Source: an uncultured Bacteroidales bacterium
GTDB taxonomy: Bacteria; Bacteroidota; Bacteroidia; Bacteroidales; Paludibacteraceae
DNA length: 64,000 bases
NCBI GenBank assembly: GCA_900317745.1
Contig: ONHW01000003.1
Span: forward strand, 62,001 to 126,000
Direction of reading: 5' to 3'
Each line of letters opens with the position of its first letter. The stretch's first letter is position 1. This document shows positions 25,511 to 34,057 of the stretch, in pieces. The notes beneath the pieces are model-generated. The model did not search any database. It worked only from the letters and a program-made list of their open reading frames with translations, and had not been told where the DNA came from. Made by a program: the position numbers and the translations under genes.

Positions 25511-25541
25511 TTGTAAATGTGCATTTTTTTTCGTAACTTTG
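25511..25541 (+). promoter_or_regulatory. promoter of the polytopic membrane protein gene
   Basis: TTG at 25511-25513, 20 nt spacing, TAACTTTG at 25534-25541, with the T-rich spacer TAAATGTGCATTTTTTTTCG. Confidence 0.75.
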
Positions 25542-25597
25542 CAAGTTGTTGTGTGCATGTAAGCATGCGGTAATAACAATATATTAAATAGAGTATC

Positions 25598-27226
25598 GTG
25601 CCAACAAATAATCCATATAATCCTCAGCTGCATCCGGAGTCTCAACCCGGGGCAGCGCAGCAGCAGTTCCCCACGCCGCCGACGCCACCTATGCCTGTGA
25701 TGCCGCCGCCTCGACGGGGGCAACCTGTGGCACACACGTGGCGTGAAAGGTTGTTTGCCGGTAATAGCGGACGGCCACTGACTCTACGGCAGGAACTGAC
25801 AATGCCCGAATGGGCAGTGGGAAAATCTGTTGTCGTGTTCTTTATCGCTTTTGCGGCATGTACCTTGGCTTTCGGCTACCCGATGGAGTTGCGAGATGCC
25901 GTTATTTCTTCTCTCTCGCTGTTGATATTCTTCTATGGTTGCAAAAGTGTGCTGTCCAGTCGTGTCCGTGCGAATGAAAAAACATTTATTAAGAGTGTAT
26001 TTGTCATTGGCCTTATAGCCCGATTAGCGTGGGCGATGTACTGCTATTTTATTTTCAATCCGGAGTATTGGGGAACTATTTATGGCGATGGAGCAGATAC
26101 TACGTGGTATATGCCATTTGGTGCAGCAATTGCTGATTGGATACGCGAAGGGTTTCCTGTGCCATTCAGCGAACTAATGGATACTTGGGATTCTGCTATA
26201 GATGATATAGGCTATCCGTTTTGGTTGGCAATCATTAATTTGCTTACATCCGGCGAAAGTGATGTGTTTGTGCCGTTTGTTGTCAAATGTATCGTTGGCG
26301 CATGCTGTGGCATAAGTATTTATCACGTCTCCAAGCGGCACTTTGGTGAAGGTGCAGCTCGTATGGCAGCATTATTTGTGGCACTCAATCCGAATATGAT
26401 CTATTGGTGTGGCAGTATGTTCAAGGAGGCAGAGATGGTGTTTCTGTGTTGCCTATGTGTCGATTTGGTGGATAAAACATTAACTTCGGGATCAAAACTC
26501 ACATTTAAGAGTCTGCTGCCGGGTGTGTTGGTGGCAATATATATATTCTTCTTCCGATCGGCATTGGGCCTCGTGCTGTTCTTGGCTATTTTTGCTCATG
26601 TCGTGATGGCTTCCAGCCGTGTGATGAGTGCGGGTAAAAAGATTATAGCCGGTGTGATGGTTGGTGTCGTACTGCTTGTGGGAATGGGTGACCGAATCCG
26701 CACGCAAGCAGAGAGTATTCGTGAGGCTGTTCAATCTGATCAGCAGGATGTAAACATGAGATGGCGAGCCGAACGCAAAGGAGGTAATTCTTTTGCCGTT
26801 TATGCCGGTAAGACGGTATTTGCACCTTTAATTTTTACGATTCCGTTCCCATCGTTCAATGTTGCGTTAGAGAGCCAGGTTTTACAGCGACAATTATCAG
26901 GAGGAAACTATATTAAGAATATCTTCTCATTCTTCGTGATATTGCTGATGATTCTGATGCTCGTCAGCGGGGAATGGCGAAAACACGTATTCATATTGGC
27001 ATATACATTAGGCTACTTAATGTCGCTCGTGCTCAGTAGCTTTGCTCAATCCAGTCGCTTCCACATGCCTATATGGCCGATGTTGATGCTGTTTGCGGCG
27101 TACGGAATCCAGATGTCAAAGAGTAATCCGCGCTATAGGCGCTGGTTTGGATATGCGCTGATAGTAGAGGTTGGGGCTTGTTTGGCATGGAACTGGTTCA
27201 AACTCGCCGGACGAGGGATGATATAG
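25598..27226 (+). CDS. polytopic membrane protein, probable glycan polymerase or GT-C glycosyltransferase
   Basis: A 542-residue protein from a GTG start 56 bp after the promoter. Residues 1-65 are a proline-rich cytoplasmic tail (TPPTPPMPVMPPPRRG). About ten transmembrane segments follow, with a loop containing YGDGADTTWYMPFGAAIADW (about 165-185) reminiscent of GT39/GT-C first loops. A large loop around 365-400 precedes the last helices. Position at the start of the second polysaccharide block suits a Wzy-type polymerase or GT-C enzyme; which of the two is not decidable here. Confidence 0.7.
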   Translation: MPTNNPYNPQLHPESQPGAAQQQFPTPPTPPMPVMPPPRRGQPVAHTWRERLFAGNSGRPLTLRQELTMPEWAVGKSVVVFFIAFAACTLAFGYPMELRDAVISSLSLLIFFYGCKSVLSSRVRANEKTFIKSVFVIGLIARLAWAMYCYFIFNPEYWGTIYGDGADTTWYMPFGAAIADWIREGFPVPFSELMDTWDSAIDDIGYPFWLAIINLLTSGESDVFVPFVVKCIVGACCGISIYHVSKRHFGEGAARMAALFVALNPNMIYWCGSMFKEAEMVFLCCLCVDLVDKTLTSGSKLTFKSLLPGVLVAIYIFFFRSALGLVLFLAIFAHVVMASSRVMSAGKKIIAGVMVGVVLLVGMGDRIRTQAESIREAVQSDQQDVNMRWRAERKGGNSFAVYAGKTVFAPLIFTIPFPSFNVALESQVLQRQLSGGNYIKNIFSFFVILLMILMLVSGEWRKHVFILAYTLGYLMSLVLSSFAQSSRFHMPIWPMLMLFAAYGIQMSKSNPRYRRWFGYALIVEVGACLAWNWFKLAGRGMI

Positions 27227-27261
27227 GCGTGTGAGACGTATTTGAAATTTGACATTTGAAA

Positions 27262-28071
27262 ATGGAAGTGATCGAATTGCGGAAATATTTTAAGAAAGAT
27301 CAAACATGGTACGATACGAAGGGGGTTGTGTTGTATAGATTCGATGCTGCAAAGAAGCGCGAGTTTATACAGGAGATGATGGTGCCGATGCGTGATATGT
27401 TTGTGTCGGAAGAAAAGATTCAGCGCGAACTAAAAGAGTATGAAGAAGAGTCGAGGACAGATATCATAACCGAACACCTTCCGACAAATCCATCTATTAT
27501 GTCAGGCGATTTTGGAGAAGCACTGACATACTACTTTGCTTTAAATTTCTTTGCAAAAGGCGCAAATGTAGTTCCAAAGAAACTACGATTCAAGGGAGAT
27601 CCAAATAGCCCATTACCCAAAACAGATATAATGCTATTCTATATCGAAGACGAGAATCTACCTTCAGCCAATGATACAGCATACACTATAGAGGTGAAGA
27701 CGCGCAAAGATTCACCGAGTATAGCAGATAAAGAAAGTTCTATTATGGAGGCGGTAAAAGATGCAAGAAAAGATAAAGTATCAAGAGCAGCTAAGACGAT
27801 AGCTTATTTAATCAAGCGAATAAAGGATACAGGAGAACCTAATGAGTTGCTAAAGGGTGTAAAAAGATTTAGTGGAGCATATTTTAAGACATGTAGGAAA
27901 AAGTATAATGCAGTAGCGGTAGTAGAAGAGCGATTTTTGCAAAGACATATAGATCATATTGACAAGAAACTACGAGAAACACATCCGGATATTGCTGTAT
28001 ATTGTTTGCCGATAGCAGAGTTAGAACAGATGTATAAAACATTCTATCAACAGATGCCGTTACAAGCTTAA
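27262..28071 (+). CDS. hamA: HamA-like protein (DUF1837), Hachiman-type defence nuclease subunit
   Basis: A 269-residue protein (ATG 27262; a TTG at 27256 would add two). The DUF1837-type region has MSGDFGEALTYYF (acidic Glu), PKTDIMLFY (Asp) and YTIEVKTRK (E-x-K), the order of a PD-(D/E)XK nuclease core. Its stop overlaps the start of a 964-residue helicase gene, which is the HamA-HamB arrangement of Hachiman anti-phage systems; known HamA cleaves DNA after HamB senses it. Assignment rests on motif order and neighbour, not on a search. Confidence 0.75.
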   Translation: MEVIELRKYFKKDQTWYDTKGVVLYRFDAAKKREFIQEMMVPMRDMFVSEEKIQRELKEYEEESRTDIITEHLPTNPSIMSGDFGEALTYYFALNFFAKGANVVPKKLRFKGDPNSPLPKTDIMLFYIEDENLPSANDTAYTIEVKTRKDSPSIADKESSIMEAVKDARKDKVSRAAKTIAYLIKRIKDTGEPNELLKGVKRFSGAYFKTCRKKYNAVAVVEERFLQRHIDHIDKKLRETHPDIAVYCLPIAELEQMYKTFYQQMPLQA

Positions 28072-30965
28072 TGTTGCAAGAAAGAGACATATTACAACAG
28101 AGTTTCATCGATGCAGAGGCATTGGAAATGATTCGTAGTTATCATCTGGAACCGGATGTGCATTATGAATTTGTGAAACGACAGGATGATTATTACATCA
28201 CACTGATAGGTGCGATGTGTCATTATCTCGAAGAGTTGTACGATGTCAATCGCGAGTTGAGCAAAGAGGAAATTACGCATGAACTGCTAAATGTGGCAAA
28301 AGGATTGTTGGTATATTCGGATAGTAATACAAAAGAGCAGTTCAAGGATGTTAATCAAATTGATAATGCACTATATGTAGCTGCGATATACTATGTATGT
28401 CAGTATGAGGCGATTGCAAGTTTAATACTGAGAAATCTCAAGGTTAGGAATTTTGTGCATTCCGAATCGGCACGAAAAATTTACTATATCATACGTGCGC
28501 CTAAGACGGAGTGGTTGCATCAGGCATATCAGAAGGAAATCGTCTTTTTAGATGCATTTCTGGAGACCGGAGATGAGCTGTATCTTAATGAAGAGATAGC
28601 TGAAATTGAGCGGTTGACACAGAACGATGGGTTTAAAAGTACGGATGAGTTCTTCAATGCGCAGATCTTATTAGCTGTATTGAAGAAATTCAAGGATCAT
28701 AATTTGCGGACAATGCTATACGCGTATGATAGTTCGATAGATTGGACGCCGTATATAAAGCATTCGAGAGAAGATAAAAATATTTTATCATTCCTACCGT
28801 CACAAGAGGATGCCATAAAGAAGGGACTGTTGACTTTTGATCGTTCATTCTGTTTGGGCATGTCAACGAGTGCAGGGAAGTCTTATATCACGGAGTTGAT
28901 CGTGTATCAAGAGATACAGAAGAATCCGCAGGCAAAGATTATCTATTTGGCACCGCTTCGTTCGTTAAGTAGGGAGTTGACAGCACATTACCGCAAAGTG
29001 TCCACGAGGTTGGAGTATAAGATGCGCTGCACATATGGAGGACACATCAATGAGATGGAAGATGCATCTATGGAAGTGGCGCAACTCATCATAGCGACTC
29101 CGGAAGCGTTTACTTCGATTGATGTGGATTTTGCAGATATATCTTTGGTTATATGCGATGAAGGACAATTGATAGATGACGAAAGTAGGGGCGTTGATTA
29201 TGAGCTGCTGCTAACTCGGCTTCGTCGGTATGAGCATATGCGATTCTTGTTCCTGTCAGCAATTATCCCGAATCTTGATGATGTGAATACATGGATAGGA
29301 GGCACCGAAAATCAAGTGGAAGTTGGTAATTATAGACCATGTCAGCAACGAATTGGCGGTATCCAATATGACGGGGAGCAATATGTGGTGGATATCTATG
29401 ACAAGGATAGCGATTATACACAGACGAATTATACGATAGCTCTTAAAGGATGGAATGAGGGTGAAGTTAATCGTCATGGACAATGTGCGCTTGTGGCACA
29501 TAACGCAAAACATGCCGGAGTAGTGATGGTGTTTGCGTATATGAAGATGCGATGCAATCAAATAGCAAAGTACTTCTTAAAGGACGCAGATCAGAGGTGT
29601 TTAGCGGATGCTAATTATAGTGAGTTTGGCAGGAATGTGATTGAATATTGCGCATACCAGTTAGGAGAGGATTTTAGGTTGGTAAAATTATTACGCAAAG
29701 GAATGTCATACCACCATGGTGATCTGCCGCAAGATATTCGAGAATATATAGAAAGACTGCTGGAGGCGGGTGAGATTCGAATCGTACTATGCACCAGTAC
29801 GTTGGCTGAAGGAGTTAATTTTCCGATAAAGACATTAGTGTTGGCATACATAGATAATCATGATGAGAAACGCAATAAGCAATATAAGGTAAAGGCAGAG
29901 AAGATTAAGAATATCATTGGTAGAGTAGGAAGAGCCGGAAGAGAAACATATGGGACGATCGTTGTAATGGATCCATCTTTTATGGGAGAGGTGCGCCTAG
30001 CTATGTCGAATAACATTGAACGGAAGATGCGGGGCACATTGTATAGAGAGCTTAAGTTGGATAAACCGCGATATACCAAATGGCGCAATGAAGAGAAGAT
30101 TGTATCCGCAATAGATTTTACCATAACAAAGAACAAAGGACAAGAGGAGTTTGATACGGCTAATATTCAATCGATAGCGGAGGGTTCATTTGCATATAAA
30201 TTCTGTAAGAGTGAGCAAGAGAAAGAGCGATTAGTATCTATCTTTACGGAACGTTATGAAATTTTGCGGACTTTCTTTGCGGATAGTTCGTATGATAGCT
30301 ATCGGCATTCTGGATTGTCCATCGCTGAGATAGGTAGATTGTTGCCGCTATTAGATGAGGGGTTGATAGGCGACTTGCGAGAATGTCGAATGGTAGATAT
30401 ACCTGATATGATGGCTCGATTGATATGCATCGTCAAGGATTTGCGACTGCCTGGAGATATTGAGAAAGAGAAAACAAGGAAACCAATGGTGTTTACGCAC
30501 GAGAACTTAGTTCACGTAGCAGATAGTTGGATAAGAGGGAATACCTACGTGGCTATGGCGAACAGGTATGGGATTGAGGTGGATGATACGATAGAGATAG
30601 TGAATAAACTGTCAACTATGTATGCTTTCAAGATCCAATCCATATTGACTTATCTGATAGAATCGTATGATATCCAGAATAATGCAGTCTTAGATAATAT
30701 ACCGCGGTTCCTGCAGTGTGGAGTAAATGATGAATTTATGCTGTTTTTAATGTTACAGCGATTAGCTGATAGGATGGCAGTGCATGTGATGAAACGCATT
30801 GTAGATGAGCGCGAATGGTGGGATAAGAATGATAACGAAATTTTGGAGGCAATTTTATTGTCCAGTAACGGAGTATTGGAGGAGATAAAAGCAAAGGATA
30901 TACCGACAATGACCAAGGTGATTATCAGTGACTGGTTTGATAGAAAGAAACGGTTATTTATATAA
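28071..30965 (+). CDS. hamB: HamB-like superfamily 2 helicase, Hachiman-type defence
   Basis: A 964-residue SF2 helicase. It has Walker A GMSTSAGKSYITEL (about 260-273), motif Ia YLAPLRSLSREL, Walker B CDEGQ (about 360; DEGQ rather than DEAH), motif III LSAIIP and motif VI IIGRVGRAGRE (about 614-624). A long N-terminal helical region precedes the motor, and about 300 residues follow it. In Hachiman, HamB loads on DNA and unleashes the HamA nuclease. The start overlaps hamA (ATGTTG at the TAA). It is flanked by polysaccharide genes. Confidence 0.8.
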   Translation: MLQERDILQQSFIDAEALEMIRSYHLEPDVHYEFVKRQDDYYITLIGAMCHYLEELYDVNRELSKEEITHELLNVAKGLLVYSDSNTKEQFKDVNQIDNALYVAAIYYVCQYEAIASLILRNLKVRNFVHSESARKIYYIIRAPKTEWLHQAYQKEIVFLDAFLETGDELYLNEEIAEIERLTQNDGFKSTDEFFNAQILLAVLKKFKDHNLRTMLYAYDSSIDWTPYIKHSREDKNILSFLPSQEDAIKKGLLTFDRSFCLGMSTSAGKSYITELIVYQEIQKNPQAKIIYLAPLRSLSRELTAHYRKVSTRLEYKMRCTYGGHINEMEDASMEVAQLIIATPEAFTSIDVDFADISLVICDEGQLIDDESRGVDYELLLTRLRRYEHMRFLFLSAIIPNLDDVNTWIGGTENQVEVGNYRPCQQRIGGIQYDGEQYVVDIYDKDSDYTQTNYTIALKGWNEGEVNRHGQCALVAHNAKHAGVVMVFAYMKMRCNQIAKYFLKDADQRCLADANYSEFGRNVIEYCAYQLGEDFRLVKLLRKGMSYHHGDLPQDIREYIERLLEAGEIRIVLCTSTLAEGVNFPIKTLVLAYIDNHDEKRNKQYKVKAEKIKNIIGRVGRAGRETYGTIVVMDPSFMGEVRLAMSNNIERKMRGTLYRELKLDKPRYTKWRNEEKIVSAIDFTITKNKGQEEFDTANIQSIAEGSFAYKFCKSEQEKERLVSIFTERYEILRTFFADSSYDSYRHSGLSIAEIGRLLPLLDEGLIGDLRECRMVDIPDMMARLICIVKDLRLPGDIEKEKTRKPMVFTHENLVHVADSWIRGNTYVAMANRYGIEVDDTIEIVNKLSTMYAFKIQSILTYLIESYDIQNNAVLDNIPRFLQCGVNDEFMLFLMLQRLADRMAVHVMKRIVDEREWWDKNDNEILEAILLSSNGVLEEIKAKDIPTMTKVIISDWFDRKKRLFI

Positions 30966-30980
30966 TAATTATCGATTGAT

Positions 30981-31967
30981 ATGCGAGTACTTGAAGTTAG
31001 TAGGTATAAGAATAATTTCGCGGATCATCAGTTGCCGTTCGTTACCGAACAAGGAGAAGCAATACGTGCATTAGGGAATGATGTAGAATATTTTCTCGTG
31101 CGGGGGAACTATGTGAAGGCGGTAGGCGCGCTAAAGGCGAAGATACGAGAGTTTAAGCCGGATATTGTTCACGCGCATTATGGCTTGTCAGCGATTACGG
31201 CGGAGCTGCAAGGGTTGGTGCCGGTGGTAACGACGTTCCATAACGGAGAGACGTTGAATCCGGTGGTGAACTTTGTGTCGTCGCTGATGTCACTGAGAGC
31301 GAAGTATGTGATCTATGTGGCGCAACATGTGCGGGATCTGAGTTACTTCAAAGCGAAGAACTATTCGATAATTCCGTGCGGAGTGCCGATGGATGAGATG
31401 ATTATCACGCCAAAAGAGGAAGCTCGTAAGCAACTTGGTTGGAATCCTAATAAGAAATACATCCTGTTTGGTGGAGCATTTGATAATCTCCGCAAGAATT
31501 ACCCTCTATTGCGTGATGCGGTGGAAAAACTAAAAAACGATACCTCATACATAAAACATAATACATCAGACGTAGAGTGCGTTGAGATGAAAAATCTCAC
31601 GCGCTCACAATGTGTTCTCCGCATGTGTGCATGCGACCTGTTTGCACTGCCGAGTCATAGCGAAGGATCACCACAAGCGCTTAAAGAGGCGATGGCATGC
31701 AATTGTCCGTGCATTGCTACGGATATAGCGGATGTTCGGGAGTTGTTCGGAGATGAGCCTGGGCATTGGGTGTTGCGTAATCCTCGCAAGACTCATGAGC
31801 GTTGGGATGGAGACGAGAGGAGTCTCGATGAAATGGTTGCTTTGCTGAATGATGCATTGAAATTTGAAGGAAGGACAAAGGGAAGACAGCGGATATTGGA
31901 GTTGGAACTTAGCAATGAGCAAGTGGCAAAGCGGATTATTAATATATATAAGGAGATACTTGCATGA
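30981..31967 (+). CDS. glycosyltransferase family 4
   Basis: A 328-residue GT-B protein. It has DIVHAHYGLSAITAEL in the N-domain and the GT4 donor-site motif SHSEGSPQALKEAMACNCP (E-x7-E) near the C-terminus. A segment coded by a CATAAAACATAATACATC string (about residues 190-197, DTSYIKHNTSD) looks like an inserted short repeat, the same type as at 15294. It begins 15 bp after hamB and its stop overlaps the next ATG by 4 nt. Confidence 0.9.
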   Translation: MRVLEVSRYKNNFADHQLPFVTEQGEAIRALGNDVEYFLVRGNYVKAVGALKAKIREFKPDIVHAHYGLSAITAELQGLVPVVTTFHNGETLNPVVNFVSSLMSLRAKYVIYVAQHVRDLSYFKAKNYSIIPCGVPMDEMIITPKEEARKQLGWNPNKKYILFGGAFDNLRKNYPLLRDAVEKLKNDTSYIKHNTSDVECVEMKNLTRSQCVLRMCACDLFALPSHSEGSPQALKEAMACNCPCIATDIADVRELFGDEPGHWVLRNPRKTHERWDGDERSLDEMVALLNDALKFEGRTKGRQRILELELSNEQVAKRIINIYKEILA

Positions 31968-33181
31968 TACAACGCGTAGTTATATTCGGAGGGCATATAC
32001 AGGCGCTGGGACTGGCGAGGCAGGTAGCTGCGCATAGGCGCGGATTGGTGATTGGTAATAGGAAATTGGTAATTGGTGAACAAGAACCAAAGATAGAGGT
32101 TGTCATCGTAACCGATGATGGATGCTCCGTAGCTAGGTTTTCTCGTGCTGTGGATAGGACGATTATCGAACCGATTGGTAATTGGTCATTGGTAATTGGT
32201 GATTTGGAGCTGCCGGAGAAGGGGACGATGTTGTTTCCGACGAATGATGAGGCTGTGGAGATGTTGTGCGGGAGGTATGATCAGTACAAGGAGCGGTTTG
32301 CGTTAGGTGTACCGAGTCCGGAAGTGATAGAGTTGTTTAATAACAAACGGACGGCATACCGATATGCTACGACGCACAAGGTGCCGTGTCCTGAATGTTG
32401 GTATCCAAACACGCTGGCAGAGGTAGAAACATTGAGTTCTTCGCTACCATATCCCGTAGTTGTCAAACCGGCAATCATGTATAGTTTTCATGCTACATTC
32501 GGGAAAAAAGCGTTCCGTTGCGATAACGCAGAGGAGTTGATGGTTATCTATCAACGGATTGCGGATGCCGATTATCCGTTGGAGTCGATACTGATTCAGG
32601 AGTTCCTTTCTGGAGGACCGAAGCACCTTTATTCGTACGGAGTGATGGCAGCGGATGGAAAACCATTAGTCTCGATACAAGCTAATCGTATTCGGCAGAA
32701 CCCCATGGATTTTGGTAACTCAACAACTTTTGCTGTTACCTGCGATATACCTGCCATTGAAACACTGAGTGGGAGCCTGTTAGCGGAAACGAAGTATTTT
32801 GGGTTAGGCGAAGTAGAATGGATGTGGGATGAGAAAGCGCAGCAATACAAGTTCCTGGAGATCAATACCCGTGCGTGGAAATGGCATACGATAAGTAATC
32901 AACTTGGGTTCTCGTTTATCGGGGCTATGATAGATTGGTTTGATGGTGTTGTAACGCATGATGGAGTGAAAGAATTAAAGAGTGAAAGAGTCGCATGGGT
33001 GGAGCGGTTGACAGATTGGACTGTGGTTGCAAAGGAGATACTGCACGGACGGATGAAGTTGCGGGATGTGATGAGGAGTTATAAGATACCACACGAGTTG
33101 GCTGTTTGGTCTTGGTCTGATCCTCTGCCCGGAATCATGTATGTTTTACTCAGTCCAATTTTATACATAAAAAGACATTGA
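31964..33181 (+). CDS. ATP-grasp carboxylate-amine/peptide ligase-like protein
   Basis: A 405-residue ATP-grasp enzyme. It has an N-terminal pre-ATP domain (VVIFGGHIQALGLAR), an ATP-binding core (YPVVVKPAIMYSF, ILIQEFLSGGPKH) and a metal-binding KFLEINTRAWKWHT near residue 305. Similar proteins in polysaccharide loci ligate amino acids or acyl groups to sugars. Two stretches in the N-domain (about residues 26-38 and 68-78, GLVIGNRKLVIGE and IGNWSLVIGD) are translations of an ATTGGTAATTGG repeat, so short repeats have lengthened the protein in frame. Confidence 0.85.
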   Translation: MIQRVVIFGGHIQALGLARQVAAHRRGLVIGNRKLVIGEQEPKIEVVIVTDDGCSVARFSRAVDRTIIEPIGNWSLVIGDLELPEKGTMLFPTNDEAVEMLCGRYDQYKERFALGVPSPEVIELFNNKRTAYRYATTHKVPCPECWYPNTLAEVETLSSSLPYPVVVKPAIMYSFHATFGKKAFRCDNAEELMVIYQRIADADYPLESILIQEFLSGGPKHLYSYGVMAADGKPLVSIQANRIRQNPMDFGNSTTFAVTCDIPAIETLSGSLLAETKYFGLGEVEWMWDEKAQQYKFLEINTRAWKWHTISNQLGFSFIGAMIDWFDGVVTHDGVKELKSERVAWVERLTDWTVVAKEILHGRMKLRDVMRSYKIPHELAVWSWSDPLPGIMYVLLSPILYIKRH

Positions 33182-33238
33182 AATTACTTTGGATTTAGGA
33201 TTTAAAATTATGGATCACAAAATTAATATTAAGATTGT

Positions 33239-34057
33239 ATGGAAAAGATATTACTATTGATTGAAATAATGGTGCTTAGCACGTGTTTATATATGTTCGT
33301 GCATCGGAAAACTCATATATCGCTGAGTTATCTGTATAAAGACAATGTTCTCAATATCGCATTGGCTATGGCAGTGGGGTATGGTTTACTACAAGTGCTA
33401 CCGGTTTGGATTATGGCAATAAGTTTGCCTATAGTAGTGGGTATATGTGCTGTGATACTTTTTGTAATACGTTTCTATCGCAAGCCATTTTGGCGAATGC
33501 TGATACTAAGCTACAGGGGGGGGCAATTCGCAGATAATCAAATAATCAGTAGTGCTGATGGACGCGTTATTTACATCAAAAAGATTGCCTCAGGTGAAGT
33601 GCCTGTTTCTGTTAAAAATGGACGGAAAGCCACTTTGACAGAGATAACAAAGACCGGAATATTGGATTATCCGTGCTGGTTAATCGGAATTGAAATGACA
33701 CCATTTGATGTGCATCGCAATGGTGCTCCGGTAGATGGAAAGATAATCCTCAATCATCATATAGATGGTGAGTTTCGATCTCTCAAAGATTCGGAAGCTT
33801 TGGCGCATAATGAACGTAACACGATGGTATTCCAGATGGAGAATGGTACGAAAGTGGGTATCGTTCAAACAGCTTCGCGAATGGTGCGACGGATTGTGAC
33901 TTATGTTCAAGAGGGAGAAGGTGTGAAGAAAGGTGATTGGGTAGGTATGATTAAGTTTGGATCACAAGTGGATATGATCATTCCGGCAAGTAGTAAGGTG
34001 TGCGTGGAATTAGGACAACAAGTATATGTACAAGAAACAGTAATAGCAGAATTATGA
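33239..34057 (+). CDS. phosphatidylserine-decarboxylase-like protein with N-terminal membrane domain
   Basis: A 272-residue protein. Residues 1-80 contain about three hydrophobic segments. Residues 100-270 match the small PSD family: SADGRV, MTPFDVHRNGAPVDGKI, AHNERN, and GSQVDMIIP, where Gly241-Ser242 would be the self-cleavage and pyruvoyl site. Psd makes phosphatidylethanolamine; a copy inside a polysaccharide operon more likely decarboxylates a phosphoserine-like group on a glycan or its lipid, which is inference. Eight G residues (33516-33523, residues 93-95) separate the membrane and catalytic parts. Confidence 0.8.
   Translation: MEKILLLIEIMVLSTCLYMFVHRKTHISLSYLYKDNVLNIALAMAVGYGLLQVLPVWIMAISLPIVVGICAVILFVIRFYRKPFWRMLILSYRGGQFADNQIISSADGRVIYIKKIASGEVPVSVKNGRKATLTEITKTGILDYPCWLIGIEMTPFDVHRNGAPVDGKIILNHHIDGEFRSLKDSEALAHNERNTMVFQMENGTKVGIVQTASRMVRRIVTYVQEGEGVKKGDWVGMIKFGSQVDMIIPASSKVCVELGQQVYVQETVIAEL
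33516..33523 (+). repeat. poly-G tract (G8) in the PSD-like gene
   Basis: Eight G residues in AGG-GGG-GGG, in frame. A slip would remove the whole catalytic domain, so the gene could be switched off reversibly. Confidence 0.9.

Larger units (their letters stand above)
24991..25597. other. 607-bp intergenic region with terminator, two promoters and a candidate small RNA
   Basis: In order it contains a TTATCAACAATTATCC element like the iterons at 19030, a strong terminator (25192), a promoter (25289), a short transcript ending in a second terminator (25404), and a second promoter (25511) for the next gene. No protein-coding gene was seen. Confidence 0.7.
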
